Positions 9,427-18,223 of a DNA stretch of 64,000 bases are shown here, piece by piece. The notes beneath the pieces were generated by a model. That model searched no databases. It was not told the DNA's origin and was given only the letters and a program-made list of their open reading frames with translations. Position numbers and translations under genes: made by a program. Position 1 is the first letter of the stretch; every line of letters starts with the position of its first letter. Origin of the DNA: DATKEJ01 sp963768715 (GTDB lineage Bacteria; Bacteroidota; Rhodothermia; Rhodothermales; DATKEJ01); contig CAVYJC010000011.1 in the NCBI GenBank assembly GCA_963768715.1, positions 682,001-746,000 on the forward strand, written 5' to 3'.

Positions 9427-9542
9427 GGAGGAACGGTTAAGTGGGTGGAGCAACGATGGCGCATACGTTGGAAGCGAGTCGTTCGATACAGGGAAAAACG
9501 GGGGCCCTGGACACGAGCCTTTGCGCAGATGCCTGAACGAAC

Positions 9543-10028
9543 CTATTTACGTCGCGGCAGCCACCTCCCTACGTTCCTCTTGTAGGCCAGATACCCTTCA
9601 CCAAACCGTCTCTCGAGTACGGGTTCTTCGACGGTAGCAACGAATACGTGGAACCCGAACGCGACCACAACCGCCAATATCACGATGGCCGGCGAGTGCT
9701 GCATCAGTCCGAAACCGAGGAATACCATCAGCCCGCCGACATACATCGGGTTACGCACGTATCGATACGGTCCTGTCGCAACGAACTTTCTGGGCGGGTC
9801 GAATGGAGCGGGCGTTCCCTTGCCTCGGTGCACGAAAGTCGAGACGCAGATCAAAGCCAGAATTGCACCCAGACCCACGAACCAGAGCCCCAGCAAGTAA
9901 GTCCACGACGGAAGGTGGACCCCGAACTTCTCGTCGAGCGGTTCGACGCTGATTGCGATGTAGTACCAGAGGAAGAAGAAGCCCGTCGCATACACAGCGG
10001 CTCGAAATCCAGTCCAAAGATATCCCAT
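9543..10028 (-). CDS. Isoprenylcysteine carboxyl methyltransferase (ICMT)-family membrane methyltransferase
   Basis: A 161-residue protein with about four hydrophobic segments. The family core is plain: FVATGPYRYVRNPMYVGGL, the SAM-binding loop of ICMT/PEMT-like enzymes, followed by a long hydrophobic helix and then EEPVLERRFGEGYLAYKRNVGRW, the C-terminal conserved block with the E-E pair and the Y-x-x-Y region. Bacterial members methylate small molecules or lipids; the substrate is not predictable here. The N-terminus MGYLWTGFRAAV makes a sensible cytosolic start. The 5' side is a 140-bp gap with no recognisable gene. Confidence 0.85.
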   Translation of the reverse strand: MGYLWTGFRAAVYATGFFFLWYYIAISVEPLDEKFGVHLPSWTYLLGLWFVGLGAILALICVSTFVHRGKGTPAPFDPPRKFVATGPYRYVRNPMYVGGLMVFLGFGLMQHSPAIVILAVVVAFGFHVFVATVEEPVLERRFGEGYLAYKRNVGRWLPRRK

Positions 10029-10168
10029 CGCTTCGGAGGTCTCATATGGTGCGCCGGCCGGTGTTCATCACTCGCGCCACCCTTGGCCCCATTCGACGCA
10101 CGTGGATCCGCAATATAGCGAGATGTCAGTCAGGATAATGCTGGTCTTCCGCTACCGGATTGCACCTT

Positions 10169-10705
10169 TTACCCATCGATGACTTCCGAGACCATTCCCC
10201 TTTCGTCGAAACGGATCAGAAAATGGTCATAAGTCATCGGCGGAAACATCTTCGGTGGAGATTCGAGCCGAAATTCCATCCCTTCAGAAAGAATGCAGCC
10301 CGCGTCGGCAATCGTCTCGACAAGTCTTTCGCGCGTTACGGGGCCAAACGACTGGACGGTCTCCCGGCAGCCATACGTGGAGCACTCCGGGTCCCACAGG
10401 GAAAGAAACACGTAGAATCCCTCACTGGTCGACTGGATAGCTACAGACGGATATTCGTCTTCCAACCATTCTTGCGGCTGGCCCGTTGGTTTGCAGCGAA
10501 CGGCGTAGCCCGATCGAACGCCGGCGAAGGTCTTCATGCCTTCCTCTTCCAGATAGGAACCGACGCTCGCATCGATTAGATCGGCCAAACTCTGTCCGCG
10601 GTGAACATCCACGCGGACACGCTGGAACCGCGAGTCGGTGCATGACGCCAATCCTACGACGACCGCCAAGAGCACAACGCCGGTACGAGCCTTCATCAGC
10701 AACAT
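10169..10705 (-). CDS. Lipoprotein of unknown function (178 aa)
   Basis: The N-terminus has a lipobox: a hydrophobic run VVLLAVVVGLASC with the modified cysteine at about residue 22. Start may be ATG 1 or the ATG three codons later. The mature protein has cysteines in AVRCKPTG, DPECSTYGCRETV and DAGCILS, suggesting two disulfides. I recognise no domain. It is an isolated minus-strand gene between the methyltransferase and the large permease. Confidence 0.7.
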   Translation of the reverse strand: MLLMKARTGVVLLAVVVGLASCTDSRFQRVRVDVHRGQSLADLIDASVGSYLEEEGMKTFAGVRSGYAVRCKPTGQPQEWLEDEYPSVAIQSTSEGFYVFLSLWDPECSTYGCRETVQSFGPVTRERLVETIADAGCILSEGMEFRLESPPKMFPPMTYDHFLIRFDERGMVSEVIDG

Positions 10706-10817
10706 GATTGCGAAAACTGTAAGCAGGACACCGCTAAGTTACGTTTTCGTAGGGCGCTCTGCGCCATCGCGGTCTAAAGTCGGAAGAACGCAGACATCGG
10801 CGACTTGCGCCGTGTCG

Positions 10818-13238
10818 TCACTCGTATCGCAGCGATCGGACCGGGTCGGCAACAGCCGCCTTGATCGACTGATACCCGACCGTGAGCCAGGCAATTGCGA
10901 GAGTGACCATCCCTGCTGCAGCGAACACGAGCCAACCGATATCAACCGCATATGCAAAGCTGTGCAGCCATGACCGCATGGCAAAATAGGCAATCGGAAA
11001 CGCGGCTACGCAGGCGATGAGTACGAGCTTAGTGAAGTCCCTGGACAGAAGGAGGACGATGCCGGCTACCGACGCACCGAGAACCTTACGCACGCCGATT
11101 TCCTTTGTGCGCTGCGTCGTAACGAACGATGCCAGTCCAAATAGGCCCAGACACGAGATGATGATCGCGAGAAGGGTGAAGTAGCCCATGATTTCTCCCA
11201 GGCGCGTCTCTTGCTCGTAGTAGCGGGCGTAGTCGGCATCTAGAAAGAAGTACCGGAACGGGTAATCCGGTTCGAAACGAGTCCAGAGGGATCCCAGGCT
11301 CGCGAGGACATCGGCCGTTCGACCCGGCTGAAACCGGACCGGAATGTAGCGCCGCCCGGGGCGCATCCCCAGAATGACGGGCCGGACAACCTCACGAAGG
11401 GAGTTGAAATGGGCATCCTTGAACACGCCGACGACGTGACCGATTCGGTCGGAGTCGTCCTGGTTACCCCCTATCTGACTCACGGTCTTCCCGACCGCTT
11501 CAGCGGGCGACCAGCCAAACTCCGCGGCCGCAGCTTCACTGATCACGAAATTCTCCCGATCCGTTTCGAGTTCGGCGGAGAAATCACGTCCCGCGACAAT
11601 CTTCAAGCCCAGGGTTCGCACGTATTCCGGCGAGACCTCTACCATGGCAGACAGTACCATGTCATTGGCTGCGCCGCCCTCCCCTCGAAAAGTCGTTTGC
11701 TGGTGGATGTGGTCGGGACCCGGCAAGCCGCTTGACGACGCTACGCTGATGATACCGGTCTGCTGCTCCGCCTCCTCTCGGAACGCCTCGAAAGAGTCGA
11801 TGAAGGACTGCGACTCCACGGGAAGAACGACGACCTGCGACTTCTGGAATCCTACGTCTCGATTCTGGAGAAATCGGAGCTGATTGTACACGATGCCGGT
11901 GCCGACCAGCAGCACGATGGAGATCACGAACTGGAACACCACGAGCGTACTCCGCAACGCAGATCCCTTGGCTCCCCTGGCGAAAGATCCCTGAAGGACG
12001 ACAGCCGGTCTGTATTTCGAAAGGACGAGCGCCGGATAAATACCCGATGCAATGCCCGTCACTATCGTGATGACAAAGAGTGCGAGAAATACCCATGGAG
12101 CGAGGGACAGACTGGCGCCGGAAATGCCGTTAAACCAGGGGAGTGCGGAGGATACCAACGCCAGGGTCAGCAGCATGGAAATCGCGACTACCAGTGTTGA
12201 TTCGCCGAGAAATTGCCGGATCAACTGGCTTCGTTCGGAGCCGAGCGCCTTGCGCAAACCGACCTCACGAGCACGACCGGTCGCCCGGGCCGTTGTGAGG
12301 TTGACAAAGTTTATGCACGCAATGACCAGCACGAACGCGGCAATAAGTGACAGGATGTACACGTAGCGGACATCACCCGTCGGTCCGAGCTGGTCGCCAG
12401 CTTCCGAATGCAGGTAAATGTCCTTCACAGGTTCCAGGTAGAACCGATATCTCATGCCCGCGCTGACGGCGTCGTCCCAACTCGCTCCGGTGACCTGCTC
12501 GACCCTCGGGACGACATACTTCTGCACGAGCTGGTCCAGTTTTACGTCCACCGCTTCCGCCGACGTTCCAGGCTTGAGCCTGAGATAGGTGTAGAGCGTG
12601 TTGTTGAGCCACTCGGTCTCGTTGTAACGCGAACCCGTATTGAACGAGGCAATCAGATTCGGCCTAAAATGGGTTCGATTGGTCTTCGGCCGGATGACGC
12701 CCGTGACCACAAACTCGGTCTGGTTGTCGATCGTAAGCACCTTCCCCATCGGATCCTCATCTCCGAAGTACCGTTTTGCCGCCTCCTCGGTCACAACGAT
12801 CGTATTGGGCTTGGACAGAGCAGATTTTGGATCCCCTTTCACCAGGGGCAACGACAGGATGTCGAAAATGGATGAGTCCGCCTGGAAGTACTCGTCTTCG
12901 TAAAACTTTCTATCGTCGCTTGCAACCAGGATCCGCGGGAATCCATCGATATGCGTAGCAGCCTCCACGCCAGGAACTTCGTCCAAGAGCGCTCGGGCTA
13001 GCGGAATGGGAGTATTCGTCGTCGTAACGGCCTGGCCCATAATCTGCGCATCGAGCTCGATTCGAAAGACATTATCGGCGTCCCTGTGATTTAGATCGAA
13101 CGTCAACTCGTTCTGGACGAAGAGCATGATTAAGACGAAGGCTGCCATCCCCGTCGCGAGACCGACAATGTTTATGGCTGAAAAGCCCTTCTGCCGCAGG
13201 AGATTGCGGAGCGTGAGGCGCAGGTAGTTTCTAAACAT
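10818..13238 (-). CDS. Large FtsX/MacB-type ABC transporter permease (806 aa)
   Basis: Starts MFRNYLRLTLRNLLRQKGFS, the cytosolic helix typical of this family, followed by TM1 and a large periplasmic MacB_PCD domain (about 45-260). FtsX-type three-helix blocks follow at about 290-420 (ATGRAREVGLRKALGSERSQL) and 680-800 (TTQRTKEIGVRKVLGASVAG), each with the R-x-[KR]-E-[IV]-G-[LV]-R-K coupling motif; a second periplasmic domain lies between them (about 470-670). Such double-FtsX permeases act with a separate MacB/LolD-like ATPase in lipid or peptide export. No ATPase gene is adjacent. The upstream gap holds heptad arrays. Confidence 0.88.
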   Translation of the reverse strand: MFRNYLRLTLRNLLRQKGFSAINIVGLATGMAAFVLIMLFVQNELTFDLNHRDADNVFRIELDAQIMGQAVTTTNTPIPLARALLDEVPGVEAATHIDGFPRILVASDDRKFYEDEYFQADSSIFDILSLPLVKGDPKSALSKPNTIVVTEEAAKRYFGDEDPMGKVLTIDNQTEFVVTGVIRPKTNRTHFRPNLIASFNTGSRYNETEWLNNTLYTYLRLKPGTSAEAVDVKLDQLVQKYVVPRVEQVTGASWDDAVSAGMRYRFYLEPVKDIYLHSEAGDQLGPTGDVRYVYILSLIAAFVLVIACINFVNLTTARATGRAREVGLRKALGSERSQLIRQFLGESTLVVAISMLLTLALVSSALPWFNGISGASLSLAPWVFLALFVITIVTGIASGIYPALVLSKYRPAVVLQGSFARGAKGSALRSTLVVFQFVISIVLLVGTGIVYNQLRFLQNRDVGFQKSQVVVLPVESQSFIDSFEAFREEAEQQTGIISVASSSGLPGPDHIHQQTTFRGEGGAANDMVLSAMVEVSPEYVRTLGLKIVAGRDFSAELETDRENFVISEAAAAEFGWSPAEAVGKTVSQIGGNQDDSDRIGHVVGVFKDAHFNSLREVVRPVILGMRPGRRYIPVRFQPGRTADVLASLGSLWTRFEPDYPFRYFFLDADYARYYEQETRLGEIMGYFTLLAIIISCLGLFGLASFVTTQRTKEIGVRKVLGASVAGIVLLLSRDFTKLVLIACVAAFPIAYFAMRSWLHSFAYAVDIGWLVFAAAGMVTLAIAWLTVGYQSIKAAVADPVRSLRYE

Positions 13239-13249
13239 GGGAGAAAAGT

Positions 13250-13278
13250 CAGAATTCAGAACTCAGAATTAGGAATTC
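13250..13278. repeat. Degenerate heptad array, unit CAGAATT (4 units)
   Basis: Four head-to-tail 7-bp units (cagaatt, cagaact, cagaatt, aggaatt) lie 12 bases upstream of the permease start. No coding frame explains them. Confidence 0.75.
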
Positions 13279-13386
13279 AAACAACGTGCCAACCGAATGC
13301 ACCAGTCCACCTGGCGCTTATGGCTCCTTGTTCGAGCCAATCGGCGTTCGGTTGCACGACAGGGGTGTTCGGAAATGGACACAAAA

Positions 13387-13416
13387 GGTGCGGCGTGCGG
13401 GGTGCGGCGTGCGGGG
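13387..13416. repeat. Heptad array, unit SGTGCGG (4 units)
   Basis: Alternating 7-bp units ggtgcgg and cgtgcgg, four copies, in the same intergenic gap as the CAGAATT and CGACCTT arrays. Confidence 0.75.
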
Positions 13417-13483
13417 TCCCCCTCCGTTCTCGATTGAGGGGTAGCCAGGTACCGAAAATCGATGCTCGCCCGTTCGGGGCAGG

Positions 13484-13583
13484 CCCTTCGACCTTGACCT
13501 TCGACCTTCGACCTTCGACCTTCGACCTTCGACCTTCGACCTTCGACCTTCGACCTTCGACCTTCGACCTTCGACCTTCGACC
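13484..13583. repeat. Near-perfect heptad array CGACCTT, about 13 units
   Basis: The longest array in the window: about thirteen head-to-tail copies of CGACCTT, with one 6-bp variant near the left end (accttga). Because the unit is not a multiple of three and has no stop, all three frames of both strands stay open, creating false ORFs that encode VEGRRSK or FDLRPST heptapeptides. It sits between the permease and the M28 peptidase and ends 65 bp before the peptidase start. Confidence 0.95.
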
Positions 13584-13648
13584 TCCATCGGCAACCTGAA
13601 CAGACCTTCAGCGTATGCGAGTTTTCCGATAGAATCATCTGAAATCCC

Positions 13649-14962
13649 ATGCCCCGTAACTGGCTTCTATTCCTTCCGATTGTCTCGCTGATCTTTTCGG
13701 CTTGTTCCTCTTCTCCTCCCGAAATAAAGAAAGACGACGTAGTCCGGATTGTGTCCACTTTGGCGGCGGACGATATGGAGGGCCGAAGGGCCTATACGCC
13801 TGGAATCGAGCGGGCGGCGAGCTTCATTGAAGGCGAGCTCAAGGCAATCGGACTGGAGCCGTTGTCCGAGCAATCCGGATTCCGACAGACTTTCAGCGCC
13901 TACCAGCTCAAGCCAACAGATTACAGCATTGTTCTGAACGGCAACGCTATACCCAAACACGACATATTCTTCCTCGCGCAGTCCGATTCTCTGGCGTGGA
14001 CCACAGGCGATGTCGAAATCCTCCGAGTCGGTCCTGACGACGACATCGGCAAAGCGTTCGGTCGCGCACAGAACACACCCAACGATCTGATGATCGTTGC
14101 CGACAAGGCGCACGAGGGTACGTTCCGTCGGATACAGCTTTTTCTTTCAGACGGCAGCCGGATGCTGGAAATGGGCAAAACGGGCAGTGTCGCGTTCGTA
14201 CTCACGAACGATCTGGACGTCAAGACCGTCGATGCCAAGGCCAGCTTTGAAGTGGACACCCTGTCTCTAACGAATCTGGTTGGAAAAATTCCAGGGAAGC
14301 GAGACGATGAAATCGTGCTGTTTTCGGCTCACTACGACCATCTGGGCATTCGTCCACCCGTCGAGGGTGACTCCGTCGCCAACGGGGCCAACGACGACGC
14401 ATCGGGTGTGGCCGCCGTCATTGAGCTCGCCCGGTACTTCAAGGCGATGGGCAAACCTGAGCGGACGCTCATGTTCGCGCTATTTACGGCGGAGGAAATG
14501 GGCGGATACGGATCGCACTATTTCTCAGAACACATCGACCCGGATCAGATCGTCGCGATGTTCAATATCGAGATGATCGGCAAACAGGCGACCCAAGGTC
14601 CGAAAACGGCTTGGATTACAGGTTTCGACAAGTCTGACTTTGGTGAAATCCTTCAGCGTGCGGTTAAGGGCACGGAGTTCTCATTCTACCCGGATCCATA
14701 CCCACACCAGAACCTGTTCTTTCGCTCAGACAATGCCACGCTGGCGAGAAGAGGAGTCCCGGCACATTCCATCAGCACAACCCCGATCGATGTGGACAAG
14801 GATTATCACAAGGTCACGGATGAAATCGGAACTCTCGACTTCGACAACTTGACGAATACGATCAAAGCGATCGCCGCGGGTGCAAAAACGATCGTCTCTG
14901 GCGACGAAACGCCGACTCGGATAAAGCTTCCCGACGTAATCCACGGGCATCCGGGGACGTAA
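13649..14962 (+). CDS. M28-family zinc aminopeptidase, lipoprotein
   Basis: A lipobox (IVSLIFSAC, Cys19) anchors the mature enzyme. An N-terminal region (30-190) is followed by the M28 catalytic domain, with the metal ligands in order: His in FSAHYDHLG, bridging Asp in GANDDASGV, Glu pair in FTAEEMGGYG, acidic residue in FNIEMIG, and the distal His in KDYHKVTDE. Members release N-terminal amino acids from peptides outside the cytosol. It is a single gene convergent with the lipoprotein at 15032-15494. The promoter must lie between the heptad array and the ATG. Confidence 0.9.
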   Translation: MPRNWLLFLPIVSLIFSACSSSPPEIKKDDVVRIVSTLAADDMEGRRAYTPGIERAASFIEGELKAIGLEPLSEQSGFRQTFSAYQLKPTDYSIVLNGNAIPKHDIFFLAQSDSLAWTTGDVEILRVGPDDDIGKAFGRAQNTPNDLMIVADKAHEGTFRRIQLFLSDGSRMLEMGKTGSVAFVLTNDLDVKTVDAKASFEVDTLSLTNLVGKIPGKRDDEIVLFSAHYDHLGIRPPVEGDSVANGANDDASGVAAVIELARYFKAMGKPERTLMFALFTAEEMGGYGSHYFSEHIDPDQIVAMFNIEMIGKQATQGPKTAWITGFDKSDFGEILQRAVKGTEFSFYPDPYPHQNLFFRSDNATLARRGVPAHSISTTPIDVDKDYHKVTDEIGTLDFDNLTNTIKAIAAGAKTIVSGDETPTRIKLPDVIHGHPGT

Positions 14963-15031
14963 TCATGCCCTCCCCGACCGTCAGTGACATCCAACCCCGG
15001 GTCAGAAGAAGTCGTTGAATAGTCGCCGCAC

Positions 15032-15494
15032 CTACTGAGTGGTCGGTATGAACTGAAACGTATTCGTGGTAAGGTCGGAACGGTCCACGAGCTTCGTCAT
15101 ATCCTTATCGCGAAAGAACTGCAGCAGGAATTGGTAATCGGGTCCGATCTTGGGCTGCGACGGCCCCATATTCTGCCATAGCCAGGTCACGTCAACCTCG
15201 TATTCCCAACTCTTGACCGGGCTTAAGTTCCGCCGTGCACAAGCAGGCGCAGGTTGGAAAACCGACGGACTCGACGACATTCTGCCGCGACAACTCCTGA
15301 AGCATCGTCGGCATGCAAGTGCTGTAGTAGATAACGTCCGACGTGTTATTTTTCGCCGTGATCGTGATGGGTGATCCAGGCTCATACCCGGTCGAATCGG
15401 TCGCCAACTCCAGGCTTCCCTCATCTTCGAACAAACCGCAGCCCGAGAAGACCGCAGCGATAAGAACAATCGTCAGATTTCGCTTGCTGAACAT
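15032..15494 (-). pseudogene. Small lipoprotein split by an apparent +1 insertion
   Basis: From the ATG at 15494 the frame gives a lipoprotein signal (MFSKRNLTIVLIAAVFSGC, Cys19) and a beta-sandwich-like stretch (SPITITAKNNTSDVIYY, PTCACLCTAELKPG). Near 15205-15215 the frame moves by one base: the original frame soon stops, while the neighbouring frame continues sensibly with SWEYEVDVTWLWQNM and ends QFIPTTQ at 15032. Joined, the product would be about 153 residues. The first part resembles a proteinase-inhibitor-like extracytoplasmic fold, but I do not assign it. The original state should be an intact gene. Confidence 0.6.
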
Positions 15495-15770
15495 GGTAGT
15501 CAAGCTCCTGCCTTGAGTTTTGATCATCGACTTGAGGCTCTCCCAACTACATCCTCGACCCGAACCAAACGGAGTGTCAGTGTCACGGTGAGTGCAGGGG
15601 CGATCTTGAAGACGCAATTGCACTCGCACGTGACTCAACCCAATAACACTTCTACATTGAGAAGTTAGCGGCGATTAACCGGCCAACGTGATCGTCCCTG
15701 CGCCAAACGTCAAAAATCGAGTTCGGACAGCAGTTTCTCGATCACGAATGAACGCGCACTTCGCACCCAG
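15495..15770. other. Intergenic stretch, nothing recognised
   Basis: Between the small lipoprotein and the ACTCA heptad array. It should contain the promoter of the lipoprotein, but I see no convincing element, RNA gene or ORF with coding character. Confidence 0.4.
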
Positions 15771-15824
15771 TAACTCAGTACTCAGCACTCAGCACTCAGT
15801 ACTCAGCACTCAGTACTCAGCACG
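15771..15824. repeat. Heptad array, unit GYACTCA (about 8 units)
   Basis: Units taactca, gtactca, gcactca, gcactca, gtactca, gcactca, gtactca, gcac follow head to tail. The array ends at the stop codon of the TolB-like gene (15825). Confidence 0.9.
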
Positions 15825-16697
15825 CTATTGATCCACCTTCACCACGAAGATCTGATACGGGTCGGCCTTCGTCTTTCGTGCCGACACGGCGATGAACTTG
15901 CCGTCGGGCGACCAGTCGGGCTCCGTCATCCGAAACATGGGAGTCTTGAGACTGCGCTGGCGCTCTCCCTTGAGCGGAATGATCTGAAGCATCCTGGTTC
16001 CGTCGAGTTCAATGGCGATAGACGCGATCTCATCACCGGACGGAGACCAGGTCGGATAAACATCCGGTCCCGGCCGGTTTGTGAGCCTCCGAATCGTTCC
16101 GGCAGCCGGATTTGCGACGTACAGCTCGTCGTCCTTCCCATTCGTGTCGCGTCTTGAGTAGAACGCCAGCAGGGTGTTGTCGGGCGACCATCGTGGCCAG
16201 ACACTGTCGAAGGGACTCTCGGCGACCATCTGCGAAGTCCCGGCAGCATCAAGCACGATGATTTGCGAGGCAGAATCGACGGCCATGGAAAAGGCGATCT
16301 TCTGGCCATCCGGGGACCAGTCCGGAAACATTTCTTCCCCATCCACCTTGCCGAGCAGCGAGGTCTCCTTGGTTTGCATGTTGAGTACATACAGCTCGGG
16401 TTTCCCCGATCGATTGCTCTGAAACAACAGGCGTACGCCGGTTGGATCCCATGTCGGATAGCGATCGTCAGCCGGATCGTCCGTCAGCCTCGCCATTGAC
16501 CGATCTTCGAGCTTGATCAGGTAAATGTCCCAGTTGCCCTCGCGACTGGATTCGACCGCCATATACCCTTCCTGCGGGCTCCAGGCGGGATACTTGTAGG
16601 TATCTTTGCCCTCGGTAATCTGGACGAGGTTGACGTCCTGACCCGAACAGGCGTACGCAATGGAGAACGTGGTGGCCAAGAGGAGGAATCGTCGCAT
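15825..16697 (-). CDS. TolB-like WD40/PD40 beta-propeller lipoprotein
   Basis: A 290-residue protein with an N-terminal hydrophobic segment and Cys17 (SIAYACSG) that may be lipidated. Five or six PD40 repeats are visible through their W-S-P-D-G-x-x-[IL]-A-[FV] signatures: YPAWSPQEGYMAV, YPTWDPTGVRLLF, FPDWSPDGQKIAF, WPRWSPDNTLLAF, YPTWSPSGDEIAS and EPDWSPDGKFIAV. The propeller resembles the C-terminal part of TolB and bacterial tricorn-like proteins, usually a protein-binding scaffold in the periplasm. No tol or pal genes are nearby, so it is not TolB itself. Confidence 0.85.
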   Translation of the reverse strand: MRRFLLLATTFSIAYACSGQDVNLVQITEGKDTYKYPAWSPQEGYMAVESSREGNWDIYLIKLEDRSMARLTDDPADDRYPTWDPTGVRLLFQSNRSGKPELYVLNMQTKETSLLGKVDGEEMFPDWSPDGQKIAFSMAVDSASQIIVLDAAGTSQMVAESPFDSVWPRWSPDNTLLAFYSRRDTNGKDDELYVANPAAGTIRRLTNRPGPDVYPTWSPSGDEIASIAIELDGTRMLQIIPLKGERQRSLKTPMFRMTEPDWSPDGKFIAVSARKTKADPYQIFVVKVDQ

Positions 16698-16729
16698 TTT
16701 GAATCACGTTGGAGGGGCGGGTGGCAAAT

Positions 16730-16757
16730 GCTAATTGCTGATTGCTAATTGCTAATT
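16730..16757. repeat. Heptad array, unit GCTAATT (4 units)
   Basis: gctaatt, gctgatt, gctaatt, gctaatt in tandem, about 30 bases upstream of the TolB-like start. Confidence 0.8.
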
Positions 16758-17170
16758 CTCTTGACCGAACACATTGGGGCGGTACGTAACCGTTCAATGG
16801 GGCACCAGACCTAGGTTGACGCCCCCCGGGGACGCGCTTTCGGCCGGCAAGGCAGTCCTCGCCCGCTGCGGCGGTCAGCAGCTACGAGTCCGTCGCGTCA
16901 GCCGTATTTATTGGCGGCAGACTCTATGTGCGGTTCGGCCTTCGAAACGCATGAATGTGTACCCCTTTTTTGGAATGCGTTTAGTAAGCGACGGACTCTA
17001 CGGAGGGACTGTCAACTGGTTCCTTCCGGTCATAATGTCTTTGGATCAGCAATATGACTGGCCGACTTGCCGCCTCTCTCCAGCAATGCGGCAAATGAAT
17101 CGCTACTTTTAGTTCAGCGCGCCCGGGGTTCCGGTTTTTGATGCTTGGCGAGAAATTCGGAGGCAGATCC
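16758..17170. other. 413-bp intergenic region without a supported gene
   Basis: Between divergently arranged genes. The open frame at 16774-17112 (plus strand) has no family resemblance and an unlikely composition, so I do not call it. The region probably holds promoters for both neighbours. Confidence 0.5.
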
Positions 17171-18223
17171 ATGAACCTGCGCTGTGAGATGCTGACGAGA
17201 ATCTGTTGCCCGCTGATCGTCGTTTGCGGGCCGGCAACGATCGCAGCGCAGGATTTCGGCGTAATTGCCACAAGTCCCGCGCCCGGAGACAGCAGTGTCG
17301 CGCTCGAAACCACGGTCCGGTTCACATTCTCCTCGCCGCTTGATACAACGGCTCGATTCGCCGGTCCTTGGCCTGTCGAATTTTTCGCCATTGATCCGCC
17401 GGAGGCGATTTCGATAGACAGCGTCTATTTCAGTGACGATTTGAAGGAGATCGCATTCGATGTAATTCTCCAAGACTCGACAGACTATACGTGGGTTATG
17501 ACCGGTGCACGCAGTGTGGACAGCGTCTTGGCATGCCCGTTTGTCTTGAACTATACCACTTCCGATGGGCATGGACCATTCCGCGTCAGCGGCATGATCG
17601 GTCTCGCCTTTCTTGTCAAGACTGGTTCGTGCCAATGGGCGCTCACCGTCGGGCTCAGGAATGCTCCCTATGACAAGCCGGGGCATCTTGTGTCCGCATC
17701 GTCTTTCATAGGGGGCGGGAATGACAGCTACGTGGTCACGGGCGTCCGGCCGGGAACGTATTGGCCTGTGGCGTACTTCGACAACAACGGGGACGGCGTC
17801 ATCCGGCCAGACTGGTCCAGCGCGCCTGGTCTGAGTTCTGAGGCAACGCGCCTCGGCCTGTGGACTGATGCCGACAGCATCGTCGTATTCGACCAGTCAT
17901 TGGCCAATGTGGACATGGTTTTCTTTGGCGGGGCGACCGAGACCGACCCTTTGTCTTCCGGTGTTAGTCGCCTTTCCGCGTTCCCCAATCCGTTCACGTC
18001 CGACTTGTCGGTTACGTTCGAAACGGTCCGGGCGGGCGAAATCCAGATCTCCCTGTATGATATTCTGGGAAGACAGATCGGAGTGATCTCTGATGGATTT
18101 CTGACGGCCGGTCCACACGAAATGCCCGTAGCTGTCCAGTCGAACCTGCCGTCGGGCGTCTATGTAGTCCGCTTAGCAGCCGGGGACGCCTTCCGGTCGC
18201 TGGTCATTCTGCATGCTCGTTAG
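17171..18223 (+). CDS. Secreted Ig-like protein with T9SS C-terminal sorting tail
   Basis: The ATG at 17171 has a GGAGG at about 17158-17162, favouring it over an in-frame ATG 33 bases upstream. A signal peptide (CCPLIVVCGPATIAAQ) is followed by an Ig-like domain of the Big_5 type (SPAPGDSSVALETTVRFTF). A middle region contains the acidic loop YFDNNGDGVIRPDW, like a calcium site. The last 80 residues form a type IX sorting domain: SAFPNPFTSDLSVTFE, LYDILGRQI, GPHEMPV, SGVYVVRL. It is predicted to be exported across the outer membrane by T9SS and attached or released. Confidence 0.85.
   Translation: MNLRCEMLTRICCPLIVVCGPATIAAQDFGVIATSPAPGDSSVALETTVRFTFSSPLDTTARFAGPWPVEFFAIDPPEAISIDSVYFSDDLKEIAFDVILQDSTDYTWVMTGARSVDSVLACPFVLNYTTSDGHGPFRVSGMIGLAFLVKTGSCQWALTVGLRNAPYDKPGHLVSASSFIGGGNDSYVVTGVRPGTYWPVAYFDNNGDGVIRPDWSSAPGLSSEATRLGLWTDADSIVVFDQSLANVDMVFFGGATETDPLSSGVSRLSAFPNPFTSDLSVTFETVRAGEIQISLYDILGRQIGVISDGFLTAGPHEMPVAVQSNLPSGVYVVRLAAGDAFRSLVILHAR

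Noticed and set aside
13250..13583. Possible CRISPR array
   Set aside because: Units are 7 bp and contiguous, with no spacers and no cas genes.
13318..13758. Open frames encoding VEGRRSK or FDLRPST heptapeptide repeats
   Set aside because: They come from the 7-bp array (CGACCTT) keeping all frames open, with no start signal or family.
16774..17112. 112-codon plus-strand ORF upstream of the T9SS protein
   Set aside because: No homology, no ribosome binding site and unlikely composition.
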